Positions 42,562 through 51,806 of a DNA stretch of 64,000 nucleotides are shown here, piece after piece; positions within the stretch are counted from its first letter, which is position 1; each line of letters opens with the position of its first letter. The notes beneath the pieces were generated by a model that worked only from the letters and a program-made list of their open reading frames with translations, ran no database searches and was not told where the DNA came from. Location: assembly GCF_014172405.1 (NCBI RefSeq), contig NZ_WNXC01000010.1:62001-126000 (forward strand), written 5' to 3'. Both the position numbers and the translations under genes were made by a program. Origin of the DNA: Pedobacter gandavensis. GTDB taxonomy: Bacteria > Bacteroidota > Bacteroidia > Sphingobacteriales > Sphingobacteriaceae.

Positions 42562-43881
42562 ATGGCAGAAAACAATAAGAAAGTTGGTTTAATCCCTGTA
42601 ATGCTGATGGTTGCGGGAAACATCATGGGCTCTGGAGTATTCCTGTTGCCTGCAAATCTGGCCGCTACCGGTGGTATTGCCATTTACGGTTGGCTGGTCA
42701 CCATTGTTGGTGCGATTGCACTATCTATAGTATATGCGAAGATCTCTTCGATAGACCGTAGTCCGGGTGGTTCTTATGCCTATGCAAGAAGGGCTTTTGG
42801 TCCTTTTCTAGGTTACCAGACCAATATGTTGTACTGGGTAGCTGCATGGGTAGGTAATATTGCGATTGTGGTGGTTGGTGTAGGCTATCTCAGCTTCTTC
42901 TTTCCTTTCTTAAAAGAACCGATTCCTGCGACAATTTGCTCTATTGCTATTTTATGGGCATTTGTGCTCATCAACATCTCTGGACCTCGGTTAATGACCA
43001 AAGTACAAGCATTTACCACGGTTTTAGCCTTGATTCCCATTATAGGTGTAGCTGTATTTGGTTGGTTCTGGTTTAAAAGCAGTACCTATATGGAAGCCTG
43101 GAATGTAAGTGGAAAAGACTCGCTAAGTGCCGTACAAAGTGTGCTGAACATTACGTTATGGGCGTTTATTGGGGTGGAAACCGCTTCAGTAGTTGCGGGC
43201 GTAGTCGAAAACCCTAAAAAAAATGTACCCATAGCCACTGTTGGCGGAGTATTAATTGCGGCGGTATCTTATATATTATCGAGCACAGCCATTATGGGCA
43301 TGATTCCCAATGCAGAATTGCAAGTTTCCTCCTCTCCTTTCGGCGATGCTGTAGCGATGGCTTTAGGGAAAACTGCAGGAGCTGTTGTGGCATTCTGCGC
43401 AATGTTGGGCTGTTTAGGTTCTGTTGGCGGCTGGACATTGGTTGCCGGACAAACAGCGAAGGCCGCAGCAGATGACGGATTGTTTCCAAAAATATTTGCT
43501 AAAGTAAATAAGGATGGGATTCCTGTTACCGGTTTAATCATTGTGGGCGTACTGATGACCATCTTACAATTGACCACCATTTCACCAAATGCGGCAAAAC
43601 AATTCGGTGTAGTTTCTTCGATCACGGTGATCTTTACCGTAATCCCCTATATATATACTTGTGCGGCATTGATGCTGATCGGTCATGGAAACCTGGGAGA
43701 TAAGCGGACCACTTACATTGGTGTAATTGGTATTGCCTTCTTATACTGTATCTGGTCTGTGGTAAGTTCAGATTCTACCACGGTATTGGGTGCTTTCGTT
43801 TCTGTACTGATCACAACTGCGCTTTACGCTTTCAATTATAACCGTACCCACAAAGGCGCCTATCCACTTGATTCTAATTAA
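42562..43881 (+). CDS. adiC: Arginine/agmatine antiporter, AdiC-like
   Basis: 439 residues, APC superfamily with about 12 membrane segments. The N-terminus K-V-G-L-I-P-V, the G-N-I-M-G-S-G-V-F-L-L-P-A-N-L-A motif, and the S-P-G-G-S-Y-A-Y-A-R-R segment match enterobacterial AdiC closely along the whole length as I recall it. AdiC swaps external arginine for internal agmatine to remove protons. adiA follows 12 bases later, confirming the role. Confidence 0.93.
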   Translation: MAENNKKVGLIPVMLMVAGNIMGSGVFLLPANLAATGGIAIYGWLVTIVGAIALSIVYAKISSIDRSPGGSYAYARRAFGPFLGYQTNMLYWVAAWVGNIAIVVVGVGYLSFFFPFLKEPIPATICSIAILWAFVLINISGPRLMTKVQAFTTVLALIPIIGVAVFGWFWFKSSTYMEAWNVSGKDSLSAVQSVLNITLWAFIGVETASVVAGVVENPKKNVPIATVGGVLIAAVSYILSSTAIMGMIPNAELQVSSSPFGDAVAMALGKTAGAVVAFCAMLGCLGSVGGWTLVAGQTAKAAADDGLFPKIFAKVNKDGIPVTGLIIVGVLMTILQLTTISPNAAKQFGVVSSITVIFTVIPYIYTCAALMLIGHGNLGDKRTTYIGVIGIAFLYCIWSVVSSDSTTVLGAFVSVLITTALYAFNYNRTHKGAYPLDSN

Positions 43882-43893
43882 ATAAATAAACCT

Positions 43894-46200
43894 ATGATTC
43901 AACGTATCAATAAACTCAACAAAAGAAAAGTTCTGATCATCGATGATGAACTTCTGATTCTAAATACAGCCAATGGAAGAGCCGTACGCGCATTGGTAAA
44001 TGAACTGAATGACCGAAATTTTGAGGTCATTGAGGCAATTTCTTATGACGATGCTTTATCGGTGATTATCTCTGACGCAGCAATCAGCTGTGTATTGCTA
44101 GACTGGACTTTAGGTGATAATGACGAAGCTACGCATCAGCAAGGCACCGCATTATTGAGCGAAATTAGAAAGAGAAATGCCAGTGTACCCGTATTTTTAT
44201 TGGCAGAGAAAGGCGATCAGCACTCCTTCACCATAGAATCCATGAGCCTTGCCAGTGAATTTATCTGGATGCTGGAAGACACCGCTTCTTTCCTTGGTGG
44301 AAGGATTGAGATTGCGATTCATCATTATTTTGAAAACTTACTCCCTCCATTTACTAAAGCCTTAATCAATTACACGGAAAATTCTGCAGAATATTCCTGG
44401 GCTGCTCCAGGGCACCAAGGTGGGATTGCCTTTACAAAATCTCCGGTAGGAAGGGTGTTTTTTGATTATTTTGGAGAGAATCTTTTCCGCACGGATACGG
44501 GCATTGAAAGAACACCACTTGGCTCCTTACTAGACCATGAAGGGCCGGTAAAAGAATCAGAAGCTTATGTGGCGAAGGTATTTGGCTCACATTTGAGTTA
44601 TAACATGCTGAATGGAACATCAGGTTCTAACAGAGCGGTATTTGTGGCCGCAGTTGGAGATGGACAGTATGCGTTATGTGATCGAAATTGTCATAAATCC
44701 ATAGAACAATCGCTGACGATGACGAGCGCGATTCCAGTCTTCTTTATCCCTACCCGTAACCGATTTGGAATCATTGGTCCGATTCCGGCGAAAGAGTTTT
44801 CTCCGGAAGTGATCAAATCAAAAATAGAAAACCATGCGCTTAAAGATTTAGCGGTTCAGGATAGACCCGTTTATGCCGTGATTACGAACAGCACTTACGA
44901 CGGGATGTGTTACAATTCTAAAGAACTTGAGCATATACTCTCCCCTACTGTAGACCAGATCCACTTAGATGAGGCCTGGTATGCTTATGCACGTTTCAAC
45001 CCATTATACAAAGATCGGTTTGGCTTACGTGGTAAAGCGGAAGATCATCCAAAAGATGCTCCTACGATATTTGTAACGCATTCTACGCATAAATTACTGG
45101 CCGCGCTGTCTCAATCTTCTTACATTCATGTGCGGAATGGCAGAAAGCCAATTGAACATAGTCGATTTAACGAATCTTACCTTTTACAGTGCACCACTTC
45201 TCCCTTGTATGCAATTATCGCTTCTAATGAAATTGGTGCAGCGATGATGGATGGGCCACAGGGAGAAATCCTGATTCAGGATGTAATTGATGAGGCCGTA
45301 GATTTCCGCCAGGCATTGGCACGTACCCAACGTGCTTTCCACAAGAAAAAGGACTGGTTCTTTGGTTCCTGGAATGCACCAACAGTAACCGATCCGGCCA
45401 CTGGAAAGCAAATAGATTTTGCGGATGCGCCAAAAGAATTGCTGAGTCATGATCCGAATTGTTGGGTATTAAAACCTGGAGATGCCTGGCACGGTTTCGA
45501 TCATATGACAGAAAACTGGTGTATGCTTGATCCGATAAAAGCAGGGATATTATGCCCTGGAATGGAAGACGATGGTAAATTGAGTACTTGGGGAATTCCT
45601 GCAGCGGTATTGTCATCCTTCTTGTATGCTAAAGGTATTATCCCTTCCAGAACCACTGATTTTATGGTACTTTGCCTGTTCTCTGTAGGAAATACCAAGG
45701 GAAAATGGGGTACATTGATCAATGCGCTTTTAGAATTCAAAAGATTTTATGATGAGAATGCGCCATTAACGGCTACTATTCCTGACCTTCCTGCGAACTA
45801 TCCTGATCGTTATGGAAAAATGGGATTAAAAGACCTTGCTGATGAGATGTTCCATAACATGAGAGAAAGTAACATTGATAAATGGCAAACTGCAGCATTT
45901 AGTCAGTTGCCAAAACCGATAACAACTCCAAGAGTTGGTTTCCAAAAACTAATGTCGGGTGAGGTGGAGTTATTGCCACTGGATAAATTGGCAGGCAGAA
46001 CTTCTGCAGTTGGGGTTATTCCTTATCCTCCTGGGATTCCAATCATTATGCCAGGCGAAAACTTCGGTCCGGCTGATGGGCCTTGGTTAAGCTACATCCG
46101 CAGCCTACAAGAATGGGGAATAAAATTCCCTGGATTTGAAAAGGTGGTGGAAGGGTCCGAAATGAAAGACAACACTTACCATGTTTGGTGTTTAAAATAA
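43894..46200 (+). CDS. adiA: Inducible arginine decarboxylase, AdiA-like
   Basis: 768 residues of the prokaryotic class Orn/Lys/Arg decarboxylases. PLP lysine K400 lies in H-S-T-H-K-L-L. Catalytic core motifs W-A-A-P-G-H-Q-G-G and G-T-S-G-S-N-R are intact. It converts arginine plus a proton to agmatine and CO2, acting with AdiC in acid resistance. The N-terminal wing (about residues 10-120) resembles a CheY-type receiver with D17, D18 and D70 in the expected places, more complete than I recall in E. coli AdiA. A strong terminator follows. Confidence 0.93.
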   Translation: MIQRINKLNKRKVLIIDDELLILNTANGRAVRALVNELNDRNFEVIEAISYDDALSVIISDAAISCVLLDWTLGDNDEATHQQGTALLSEIRKRNASVPVFLLAEKGDQHSFTIESMSLASEFIWMLEDTASFLGGRIEIAIHHYFENLLPPFTKALINYTENSAEYSWAAPGHQGGIAFTKSPVGRVFFDYFGENLFRTDTGIERTPLGSLLDHEGPVKESEAYVAKVFGSHLSYNMLNGTSGSNRAVFVAAVGDGQYALCDRNCHKSIEQSLTMTSAIPVFFIPTRNRFGIIGPIPAKEFSPEVIKSKIENHALKDLAVQDRPVYAVITNSTYDGMCYNSKELEHILSPTVDQIHLDEAWYAYARFNPLYKDRFGLRGKAEDHPKDAPTIFVTHSTHKLLAALSQSSYIHVRNGRKPIEHSRFNESYLLQCTTSPLYAIIASNEIGAAMMDGPQGEILIQDVIDEAVDFRQALARTQRAFHKKKDWFFGSWNAPTVTDPATGKQIDFADAPKELLSHDPNCWVLKPGDAWHGFDHMTENWCMLDPIKAGILCPGMEDDGKLSTWGIPAAVLSSFLYAKGIIPSRTTDFMVLCLFSVGNTKGKWGTLINALLEFKRFYDENAPLTATIPDLPANYPDRYGKMGLKDLADEMFHNMRESNIDKWQTAAFSQLPKPITTPRVGFQKLMSGEVELLPLDKLAGRTSAVGVIPYPPGIPIIMPGENFGPADGPWLSYIRSLQEWGIKFPGFEKVVEGSEMKDNTYHVWCLK

Positions 46201-46212
46201 GCTTATAAAGTA

Positions 46213-46246
46213 AAACGGGGAAGTTTCCTCCGAAACCTCCCCGTTT
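46213..46246 (+). terminator. Terminator after adiA
   Basis: 15-bp arms AAACGGGGAAGTTTC and GAAACCTCCCCGTTT with a single mismatch, loop 4, lying 12 bases past the adiA stop. Confidence 0.75.
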
Positions 46247-46416
46247 AAATTAACGCTCTCATATATATAGACGCTCATCTATCCGGATTATTATATCCGA
46301 CTGAAAATATTTTTATATTTCAGCTCTAAAACCCATTTAGGCCTTATTTACTTGCGCTGAAAGCCTTATTCTTAATGACGCCAAGCCTGTTTTCTCTTCC
46401 AAATCAGGCTATTTAC

Positions 46417-46431
46417 AATTAATCTAAATAA
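46417..46431. promoter_or_regulatory. AATTAATCTAAATAA motif copy 1
   Basis: 15-bp motif upstream of the TonB receptor promoter; an identical copy lies exactly 60 bases downstream. Candidate iron-responsive (Fur-like) operator half; the identity of the regulator is inference. Confidence 0.5.
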
Positions 46432-46457
46432 TTCTTGCACTTGTCAGGATCAGCACT

Positions 46458-46465
46458 TACATTTG
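46458..46465 (+). promoter_or_regulatory. -7 box of the TonB receptor gene
   Basis: TACATTTG followed by C, matching TAnnTTTG; lies between the two 15-bp motif copies and 31 bases before the ATG. Confidence 0.5.
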
Positions 46466-46476
46466 CGGCTCGTTAG

Positions 46477-46491
46477 AATTAATCTAAATAA
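46477..46491. promoter_or_regulatory. AATTAATCTAAATAA motif copy 2
   Basis: Second identical copy, just after the predicted start site and five bases before the ATG. A regulator bound here would block transcription or early elongation. Confidence 0.5.
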
Positions 46492-46496
46492 AGACT

Positions 46497-48893
46497 ATGA
46501 AGAGACTTTACATTTTATTAAGTATTACACTACTTACCTTATTCACCAATACTACATTTGCCCAACTGGCATCAGCACCTGTAAGAGGCGCAATTACTGG
46601 AAAGGTAACTACTAGTGATGGCAAACCTGCGGCTTTTGTGAACTTACAAATCGTAGAAAATGGTAAAAAATCATTATCAAATGAAGATGGTACTTTCAGA
46701 TTCAACAACCTAAAAGGCGGAACATATACAGTTAAGTGTTCTTATGTAGGTTTAAAAATACAATCTCAAAAGGTTACGGTGATAGAGGGCCAAACCGCTA
46801 CAGTAGACTTTACGCTTCCAGAAAGCGCTGCTGATTTAGATGAAGTGGTGATCTCCTCTTATAAATCTGAAAACCTTAAACCAGTAAGTGCAGGTAAAAT
46901 TGCCATTAAACCGATGGATCTTCCACAAAGTGTTACGGTAATTGGTAAAGAAGTCATCAGAGATCAGCAGGCGAACCGTCTAAGTGATGTATTAAAAAAT
47001 GTAAACGGTATTGCATTAGGTTCTACCAGAGGAACTACAGGAGATAATTTCTTTGCCCGTGGTTACAGCCTTGGTGCGAACAATTACTTTAAGAATGGTG
47101 CAAGATCAAATTCAGGTGCCCTACCAGAAGCCAGTACATTAGAAAGTGTAGAAGTATTGAAAGGTAGTGCCGCATTGCTTTACGGAAATGTGAGCAGTGG
47201 TGCAATTGTCAATATGGTAACTAAAAAACCAAAATTTGAATATGGCGGTGAAGTATCTATGCGTGCCGGTAGCTATGACCTATATAAACCTACTGGTGAC
47301 ATCTACGGTCCGATCACAAAAGATCTTGCTTTCCGTGTAATTGGCACTTATGAGAATGCGAGAAGTTACAGAAACTCTGTAAAATCTGACCGTGTTTACG
47401 TAAACCCATCTTTACTATACAACATCAGCAAAAAAACAAGCCTTTTAGTACAGGGTGATTATTTAGACTATGACCTGACTCCTGACTTTGGAATTGGCTC
47501 TGTAGGCGGAAAAATCCCTACTAACATTCCTCGTTCTGCATTCTTTAATACTGCATGGGCTTATAATAAAGGTAAACAAGGAACTGCTTCTGCGGAATTA
47601 AATCACCAGTTCAATGACAACTGGAAGTTAAACGCAGTAGGATCTTACCAGTCTTTTAACAGAAACTACTTTTCTTCAGAAAGAATTCAGGCAGCTGACA
47701 ATGGCGATCTGGATCGTAAGTTAACCCGTTCAAAAACTGCGGAAGACTATTACACTGGCCAAGTTAACTTAAATGGTTTCTTCAAAACAGGTACCATTAA
47801 ACATACTTTATTAGTTGGTGTTGACGGTGATAGATACCTGAACTTAGTGAACCAATTTGACTTAAATACCTCAGCGGTTTATGATAGAATCAATACACTT
47901 GACCCGAGCAAGTTTACGCCACGTACAGATATGCCGGCAACCAACATCACTGGTTCTACAAAAACACCAACAGATCGCGTAGGTGCTTATTTCCAGGATT
48001 TAATTGCGGTGTCTGAAAAAGTGAAAGTACTTGCCGGTTTACGTTATTCTTACCAAGCTATTGCTGCTCCAGATGTATATACTGTAGCTACAGGTGAAAC
48101 GGTTAAGTCTCCTACAGTTAAATCCAGATATGATCAGGCTTTCTCTCCAAGAGTTGGTCTTGTTTACCAACCTTACAAAACGACTTCCCTATTTGCAAGT
48201 TACTCCAACAACTTTGCACCAAACAATGGCATAGATATCAATGGAGCAAATCTTAAGGCATCCATCATTGATCAATATGAAGTGGGTGTAAAAAATGACT
48301 TGTTTAATGGAAAGATGACAGCAAACGTTTCCGTATATAAAATCATTAACCATGACTTTGTACAAAGTGTAGCAGGATCAACGGTATTTAAAGAATTTGC
48401 AGGACAAACGACGAGTGATGGTGTGGAGGTAGATTTATCAGGAACAATTGTAGAAGGATTAAATTTCCTTGCCGGTTATAGTTATAACTTTATGCGCTAT
48501 ACCAAAACATCCGGACTTCCTACCGGTAATATCGTAGGCGAACGTTTAGTTGGTAATACCGCACACACTGCAAATGGAACATTATTCTATACCTTCAGCG
48601 AAGGCGCAATAAAAGGACTTAAATTAGGTGCTTCAGGATTTTACACTGGAAAACGTTATGCAGGATGGAACAATACACCAGCAGACTTAGCTAGTGCTAC
48701 TGGTTCACGATTGATTCCGGTTAAAGGTTTCACTACATTTGATTTCACAGCAGGTTATAGCTTTAAAAAGCTATCTATCCTAGGTAAAGTTTCAAATATT
48801 GGAAATACGTTAAACTACTATGTTCATGAGAACTATAGCATCAACCCAATTCCACCAAGACAATTTATGACTACAGTTAGCTACAGATTCTAA
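46497..48893 (+). CDS. TonB-dependent siderophore receptor
   Basis: 798 residues: signal peptide (to about residue 22), a CarboxypepD_reg-like beta-sandwich (about 30-112), a plug domain beginning near 115 with the D-L-P-Q-S-V-T-V-I segment, and a 22-strand barrel ending in V-S-Y-R-F. The order and the F-A-R-G-Y-S segment match FhuA/FecA-type ferrisiderophore receptors. Flanked by duplicated motifs that suggest iron regulation. The siderophore is unknown. Confidence 0.9.
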   Translation: MKRLYILLSITLLTLFTNTTFAQLASAPVRGAITGKVTTSDGKPAAFVNLQIVENGKKSLSNEDGTFRFNNLKGGTYTVKCSYVGLKIQSQKVTVIEGQTATVDFTLPESAADLDEVVISSYKSENLKPVSAGKIAIKPMDLPQSVTVIGKEVIRDQQANRLSDVLKNVNGIALGSTRGTTGDNFFARGYSLGANNYFKNGARSNSGALPEASTLESVEVLKGSAALLYGNVSSGAIVNMVTKKPKFEYGGEVSMRAGSYDLYKPTGDIYGPITKDLAFRVIGTYENARSYRNSVKSDRVYVNPSLLYNISKKTSLLVQGDYLDYDLTPDFGIGSVGGKIPTNIPRSAFFNTAWAYNKGKQGTASAELNHQFNDNWKLNAVGSYQSFNRNYFSSERIQAADNGDLDRKLTRSKTAEDYYTGQVNLNGFFKTGTIKHTLLVGVDGDRYLNLVNQFDLNTSAVYDRINTLDPSKFTPRTDMPATNITGSTKTPTDRVGAYFQDLIAVSEKVKVLAGLRYSYQAIAAPDVYTVATGETVKSPTVKSRYDQAFSPRVGLVYQPYKTTSLFASYSNNFAPNNGIDINGANLKASIIDQYEVGVKNDLFNGKMTANVSVYKIINHDFVQSVAGSTVFKEFAGQTTSDGVEVDLSGTIVEGLNFLAGYSYNFMRYTKTSGLPTGNIVGERLVGNTAHTANGTLFYTFSEGAIKGLKLGASGFYTGKRYAGWNNTPADLASATGSRLIPVKGFTTFDFTAGYSFKKLSILGKVSNIGNTLNYYVHENYSINPIPPRQFMTTVSYRF

Positions 48894-48913
48894 GTCGCTA
48901 TCATATATACTTA

Positions 48914-48949
48914 AAAAAAAGAGTTGTCTTTTCAGGCAACTCTTTTTTT
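48914..48949 (+). terminator. Terminator after the TonB receptor
   Basis: GAGTTGTC and GGCAACTC arms (one T-G pair) inside A-run and T-run flanks, 21 bases after the stop. Confidence 0.75.
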
Positions 48950-49137
48950 GTTTTGGAACTGATTACCAGCAGACTACCTTTAGAGTCCTATTCCAGCGCA
49001 TTAGTATGAACCATCTTTTCCATGGTATCTAAAAAGAAATAACAGAAATCTCATATCAAATGGCCTGTATTTTGCGTTAAAGCCAGCAAAAGAGATCAAC
49101 AGAATTACAAAAGATCCTTGAATAAAAGAAAGATAAG

Positions 49138-49830
49138 ATGAAGATCATTGCCCTTGCGCTCTTACTAGCACTCCCTTTTACTACTCCTGCTCCCAAGTTA
49201 ACTATTGCTTCTCCAGATGACAGCTGGACAAAAGAAGAGCTGAGAATGGCCAATACAGCGGGTAATGCCAACTACCTGACCGCCGAAGAAAAAGATATGG
49301 TCATTTATATGAATCTGGCCAGAATGGATGGTGCCAGATTTTTTGACACCTATTTCCAGGATTTTTTAGACGCCTACAATATGAAGGTGAAACAATATGG
49401 AAATTACAATGAATTAAAGCTGAGCAGAAATGACAGTTATTACCGCAGTTTAAGACGAGATCTGGAACAAGTGGCGAATTTTCCGGTATTTTGGCCAGAC
49501 CAGGCGCTCACAAACATTGCAAAAGGCCATGCAAAAGACTTAAACAGAAATAATTATGCAGGTCATACCTCCAAAGACGGACGTACACTAAACCAACGGA
49601 TTAGCACTGCATACCCGAAGAAATCCAATGGAGAATGTATTGCTTTCGGTTTCAATACAGGATTAGAAAACGTCTGTATGTTACTGTTGGACAGAGGTGT
49701 TCCAGACCTTGGGCACCGCAAATTGATCTTAAACAAATCCGCAGAACTCAACACCGTGGGCTTGAGTATACAACCTCATCCAAGGTACCGTTATTGTGCC
49801 GTTATCGACTTTGTATCCCTCCCAGATTAA
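49138..49830 (+). CDS. CAP-domain exported protein
   Basis: 230 residues with a signal peptide (about 1-18). The CAP/SCP signature is visible: M-N-L-A-R, then H-T-S-K-D-G-R-T and G-H-R-K-L-I-L-N near the end (about 196-203). CAP proteins are secreted, with varied roles (membrane binding, peptidase-like). Two conserved His (the H in G-H-T-S and the one in G-H-R) fit the CAP cavity. No operon partner. Confidence 0.82.
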   Translation: MKIIALALLLALPFTTPAPKLTIASPDDSWTKEELRMANTAGNANYLTAEEKDMVIYMNLARMDGARFFDTYFQDFLDAYNMKVKQYGNYNELKLSRNDSYYRSLRRDLEQVANFPVFWPDQALTNIAKGHAKDLNRNNYAGHTSKDGRTLNQRISTAYPKKSNGECIAFGFNTGLENVCMLLLDRGVPDLGHRKLILNKSAELNTVGLSIQPHPRYRYCAVIDFVSLPD

Positions 49831-49863
49831 TATTTACAATTAAATAACGTCGAATTACTTTGA

Positions 49864-50062
49864 ATTGAGGAAAAAGGTGCCGAGCTTTGCGCCAATGAAA
49901 ACGACTGAGGATAAGTACAACACCGCATATAGGCGCTTCGCGCGATATGAGCGGGAGAACTACGCTTTCGGCTTCGCTTTCCAGAGTACCTGCAGAGATT
50001 TTATTCTCTTAGCCCCGAGTCCTTCACCTTAAGATTCTCGATTCAGGGGCCTATTCTATTCG
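49864..50062. other. Structured, GC-richer intergenic segment
   Basis: The 321-base gap 49831-50151 has no convincing gene. It contains a hairpin at 49923-49954 (CCGC-ATAT...GCGC / GCGC...ATAT-GCGG with a TTC loop), a repeated CGCTTTC/GCTTCGCTTTC patch, and a nested stem at 50011-50054 (TAGCCCC..CGAG / CTCG..GGGGCCTA). Composition differs from the AT-rich flanks. A folded RNA or palindromic repeat element are both possible. I recognise no riboswitch class. Confidence 0.4.
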
Positions 50063-50151
50063 AAAAATCATTATTTAAAATTCATTTTGAAGGATTAGAT
50101 TCAAAAATCATATCCCTTTCAGGATGTTCATTCTAATTTATTTACCACCTT

Positions 50152-51675
50152 ATGAAACAAAAAGGATTTCGTTCCATACTTGGAACAGTATTTCTTTGGA
50201 TCGCCTTACTTGGCATTATCGCTTTAATCGTGAACGCGTTTTATCAAAAATCCGCTTTCCATTTATTAATTGCATTACCCATTATCCTGGTTACGGCATT
50301 GGCTTACGACCGTTTTCAGTCTAAGCACGCCGTGCTCCGAAATTATCCAGTAATTGGCCGCTTACGTTATTTCTTTGAATCCATCAGACCGGAAATGCGC
50401 CAGTACTTCTTTGAATCAGAATTAGATGGTAAGCCTTTCAACCGTCGCCAGCGCTCTATTGTTTACCAAAGAGCAAAAAATGAAAGAGAAACTGTAGCCT
50501 TCGGGATGCAGGTAGACCCTTACCAGGAAGGTTATGAATGGGTATCACACAGTATTTACCCGAAACGTATTGCCAATATGGACTTAAGGGTTAAAGTTGG
50601 TGGTTCAGTCTGCTTACAACCCTACGACTTGAGTATTCTGAATATTGGTGCGATGAGTTTTGGAGCATTGAGTAAAACGGCGATTCAGTCGCTGAGTAAC
50701 GGTGCCAATCTGAATAAATTTGCACACAACACCGGCGAAGGTGGAATCAGTCCTTACCACGTTAAAGGTGGTGGCGACCTGATCTGGCAAGTAGGTACCG
50801 GTTATTTTGGTTGTAGAGATGCAGAAGGTAAATTCGATGGTGCCTTATTCCAAAAGAACTCAAAAAGAGAATACGTGAAAATGATTGAGCTGAAGTTATC
50901 TCAAGGTGCTAAACCTGGTCATGGCGGTATTCTACCAGCAGCCAAAAATACACCAGAGATTGCCGAAATCAGAAATGTAGTGGCTGGAACAACCATCCTT
51001 TCGCCACCTGCACACAGCACGTTCTCTGATGCAACAGGATTAATGCACTTTATCAAACAATTACGTGAGCTTTCCGGTGGTAAACCAATCGGCTTTAAAC
51101 TTTGTATCGGAAGTAAAGAGGAGTTTATTGACATCTGTGAAGCCATGGTATCCACTAAAATATCTCCGGATTTCATTACCATTGATGGTGCGGAAGGTGG
51201 AACGGGTGCGGCGCCACTAGAATATACAGATTATGTAGGGATGCCTTTATTAGACGCCCTTGCTTTTGTAAACATCACGTTGAAAAAGTACGGACTAAGA
51301 AAAGACATTAAAATCCTGGCTTCAGGAAAAATCATTACTGGTTTTGACATTATGCGTGTGGTTGCTTTAGGTGCAGATGCCTGCTATAGTGCCAGGGGTA
51401 TGATGATGGCTTTAGGTTGTATTCAAGCGCTAAAATGCGACAGTGGTAAATGCCCTGTAGGTATCGCTACACAAGACAAAAGTTTATTCAAGGGAATTGA
51501 CGTGACCGATAAAAAACATCGCGTAGCCAACTTCCATAAAAACACCGTTCATGCCACAATAGAGCTGATGGAAGCTTGTGGTTTTGACACCTTAAATGAG
51601 ATTAAACCAGAACGTTTCAATAGAAGAATTGACACTACGAAAACGTTGAACTTTAAAGACATCTATTTTTCCTAG
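50152..51675 (+). CDS. FMN-binding glutamate synthase-like protein
   Basis: 507 residues: N-terminal membrane segments (about 10-55) then a GltB central/FMN-binding TIM barrel. The S-I-L-N-I-G-A-M-S-F-G-A-L-S and G-G-T-G-A-A-P-L segments form the FMN/substrate site, and the C-x-x-G-x-C-P-V-G-I segment near 440 resembles the Fe-S cluster region. Stand-alone proteins of this class lack the glutaminase domain and their reaction is not settled. No partner small subunit nearby. Confidence 0.85.
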   Translation: MKQKGFRSILGTVFLWIALLGIIALIVNAFYQKSAFHLLIALPIILVTALAYDRFQSKHAVLRNYPVIGRLRYFFESIRPEMRQYFFESELDGKPFNRRQRSIVYQRAKNERETVAFGMQVDPYQEGYEWVSHSIYPKRIANMDLRVKVGGSVCLQPYDLSILNIGAMSFGALSKTAIQSLSNGANLNKFAHNTGEGGISPYHVKGGGDLIWQVGTGYFGCRDAEGKFDGALFQKNSKREYVKMIELKLSQGAKPGHGGILPAAKNTPEIAEIRNVVAGTTILSPPAHSTFSDATGLMHFIKQLRELSGGKPIGFKLCIGSKEEFIDICEAMVSTKISPDFITIDGAEGGTGAAPLEYTDYVGMPLLDALAFVNITLKKYGLRKDIKILASGKIITGFDIMRVVALGADACYSARGMMMALGCIQALKCDSGKCPVGIATQDKSLFKGIDVTDKKHRVANFHKNTVHATIELMEACGFDTLNEIKPERFNRRIDTTKTLNFKDIYFS

Positions 51676-51711
51676 AGCATGATATTATAGAGAAATAGCT
51701 AACAATGATCA

Positions 51712-51746
51712 AAAAGGGCTGTCTTCGATAAGGAGATAGCCCTTTT
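51712..51746 (+). terminator. Terminator after the glutamate synthase-like gene
   Basis: AAAAGGGCTGTCT and AGATAGCCCTTTT arms (one G-T pair), loop 9, followed by TTTTGATTAATTT. Confidence 0.7.
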
Positions 51747-51781
51747 GATTAATTTACCATTAATAAATCATTATCAATACT

Positions 51782-51789
51782 TAGCTTTG
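51782..51789 (+). promoter_or_regulatory. -7 box upstream of the LTA synthase-like gene
   Basis: TAGCTTTG, 17 bases before the TTG start at 51807. Confidence 0.5.
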
Positions 51790-51806
51790 GAGCAAATATT
51801 CAAGAA

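Noticed and set aside
49864..50062. Possible FMN riboswitch, tRNA or rRNA fragment upstream of the glutamate synthase-like gene
   Set aside because: None of the conserved core sequences of those RNA classes could be recognised; only generic hairpins are visible.
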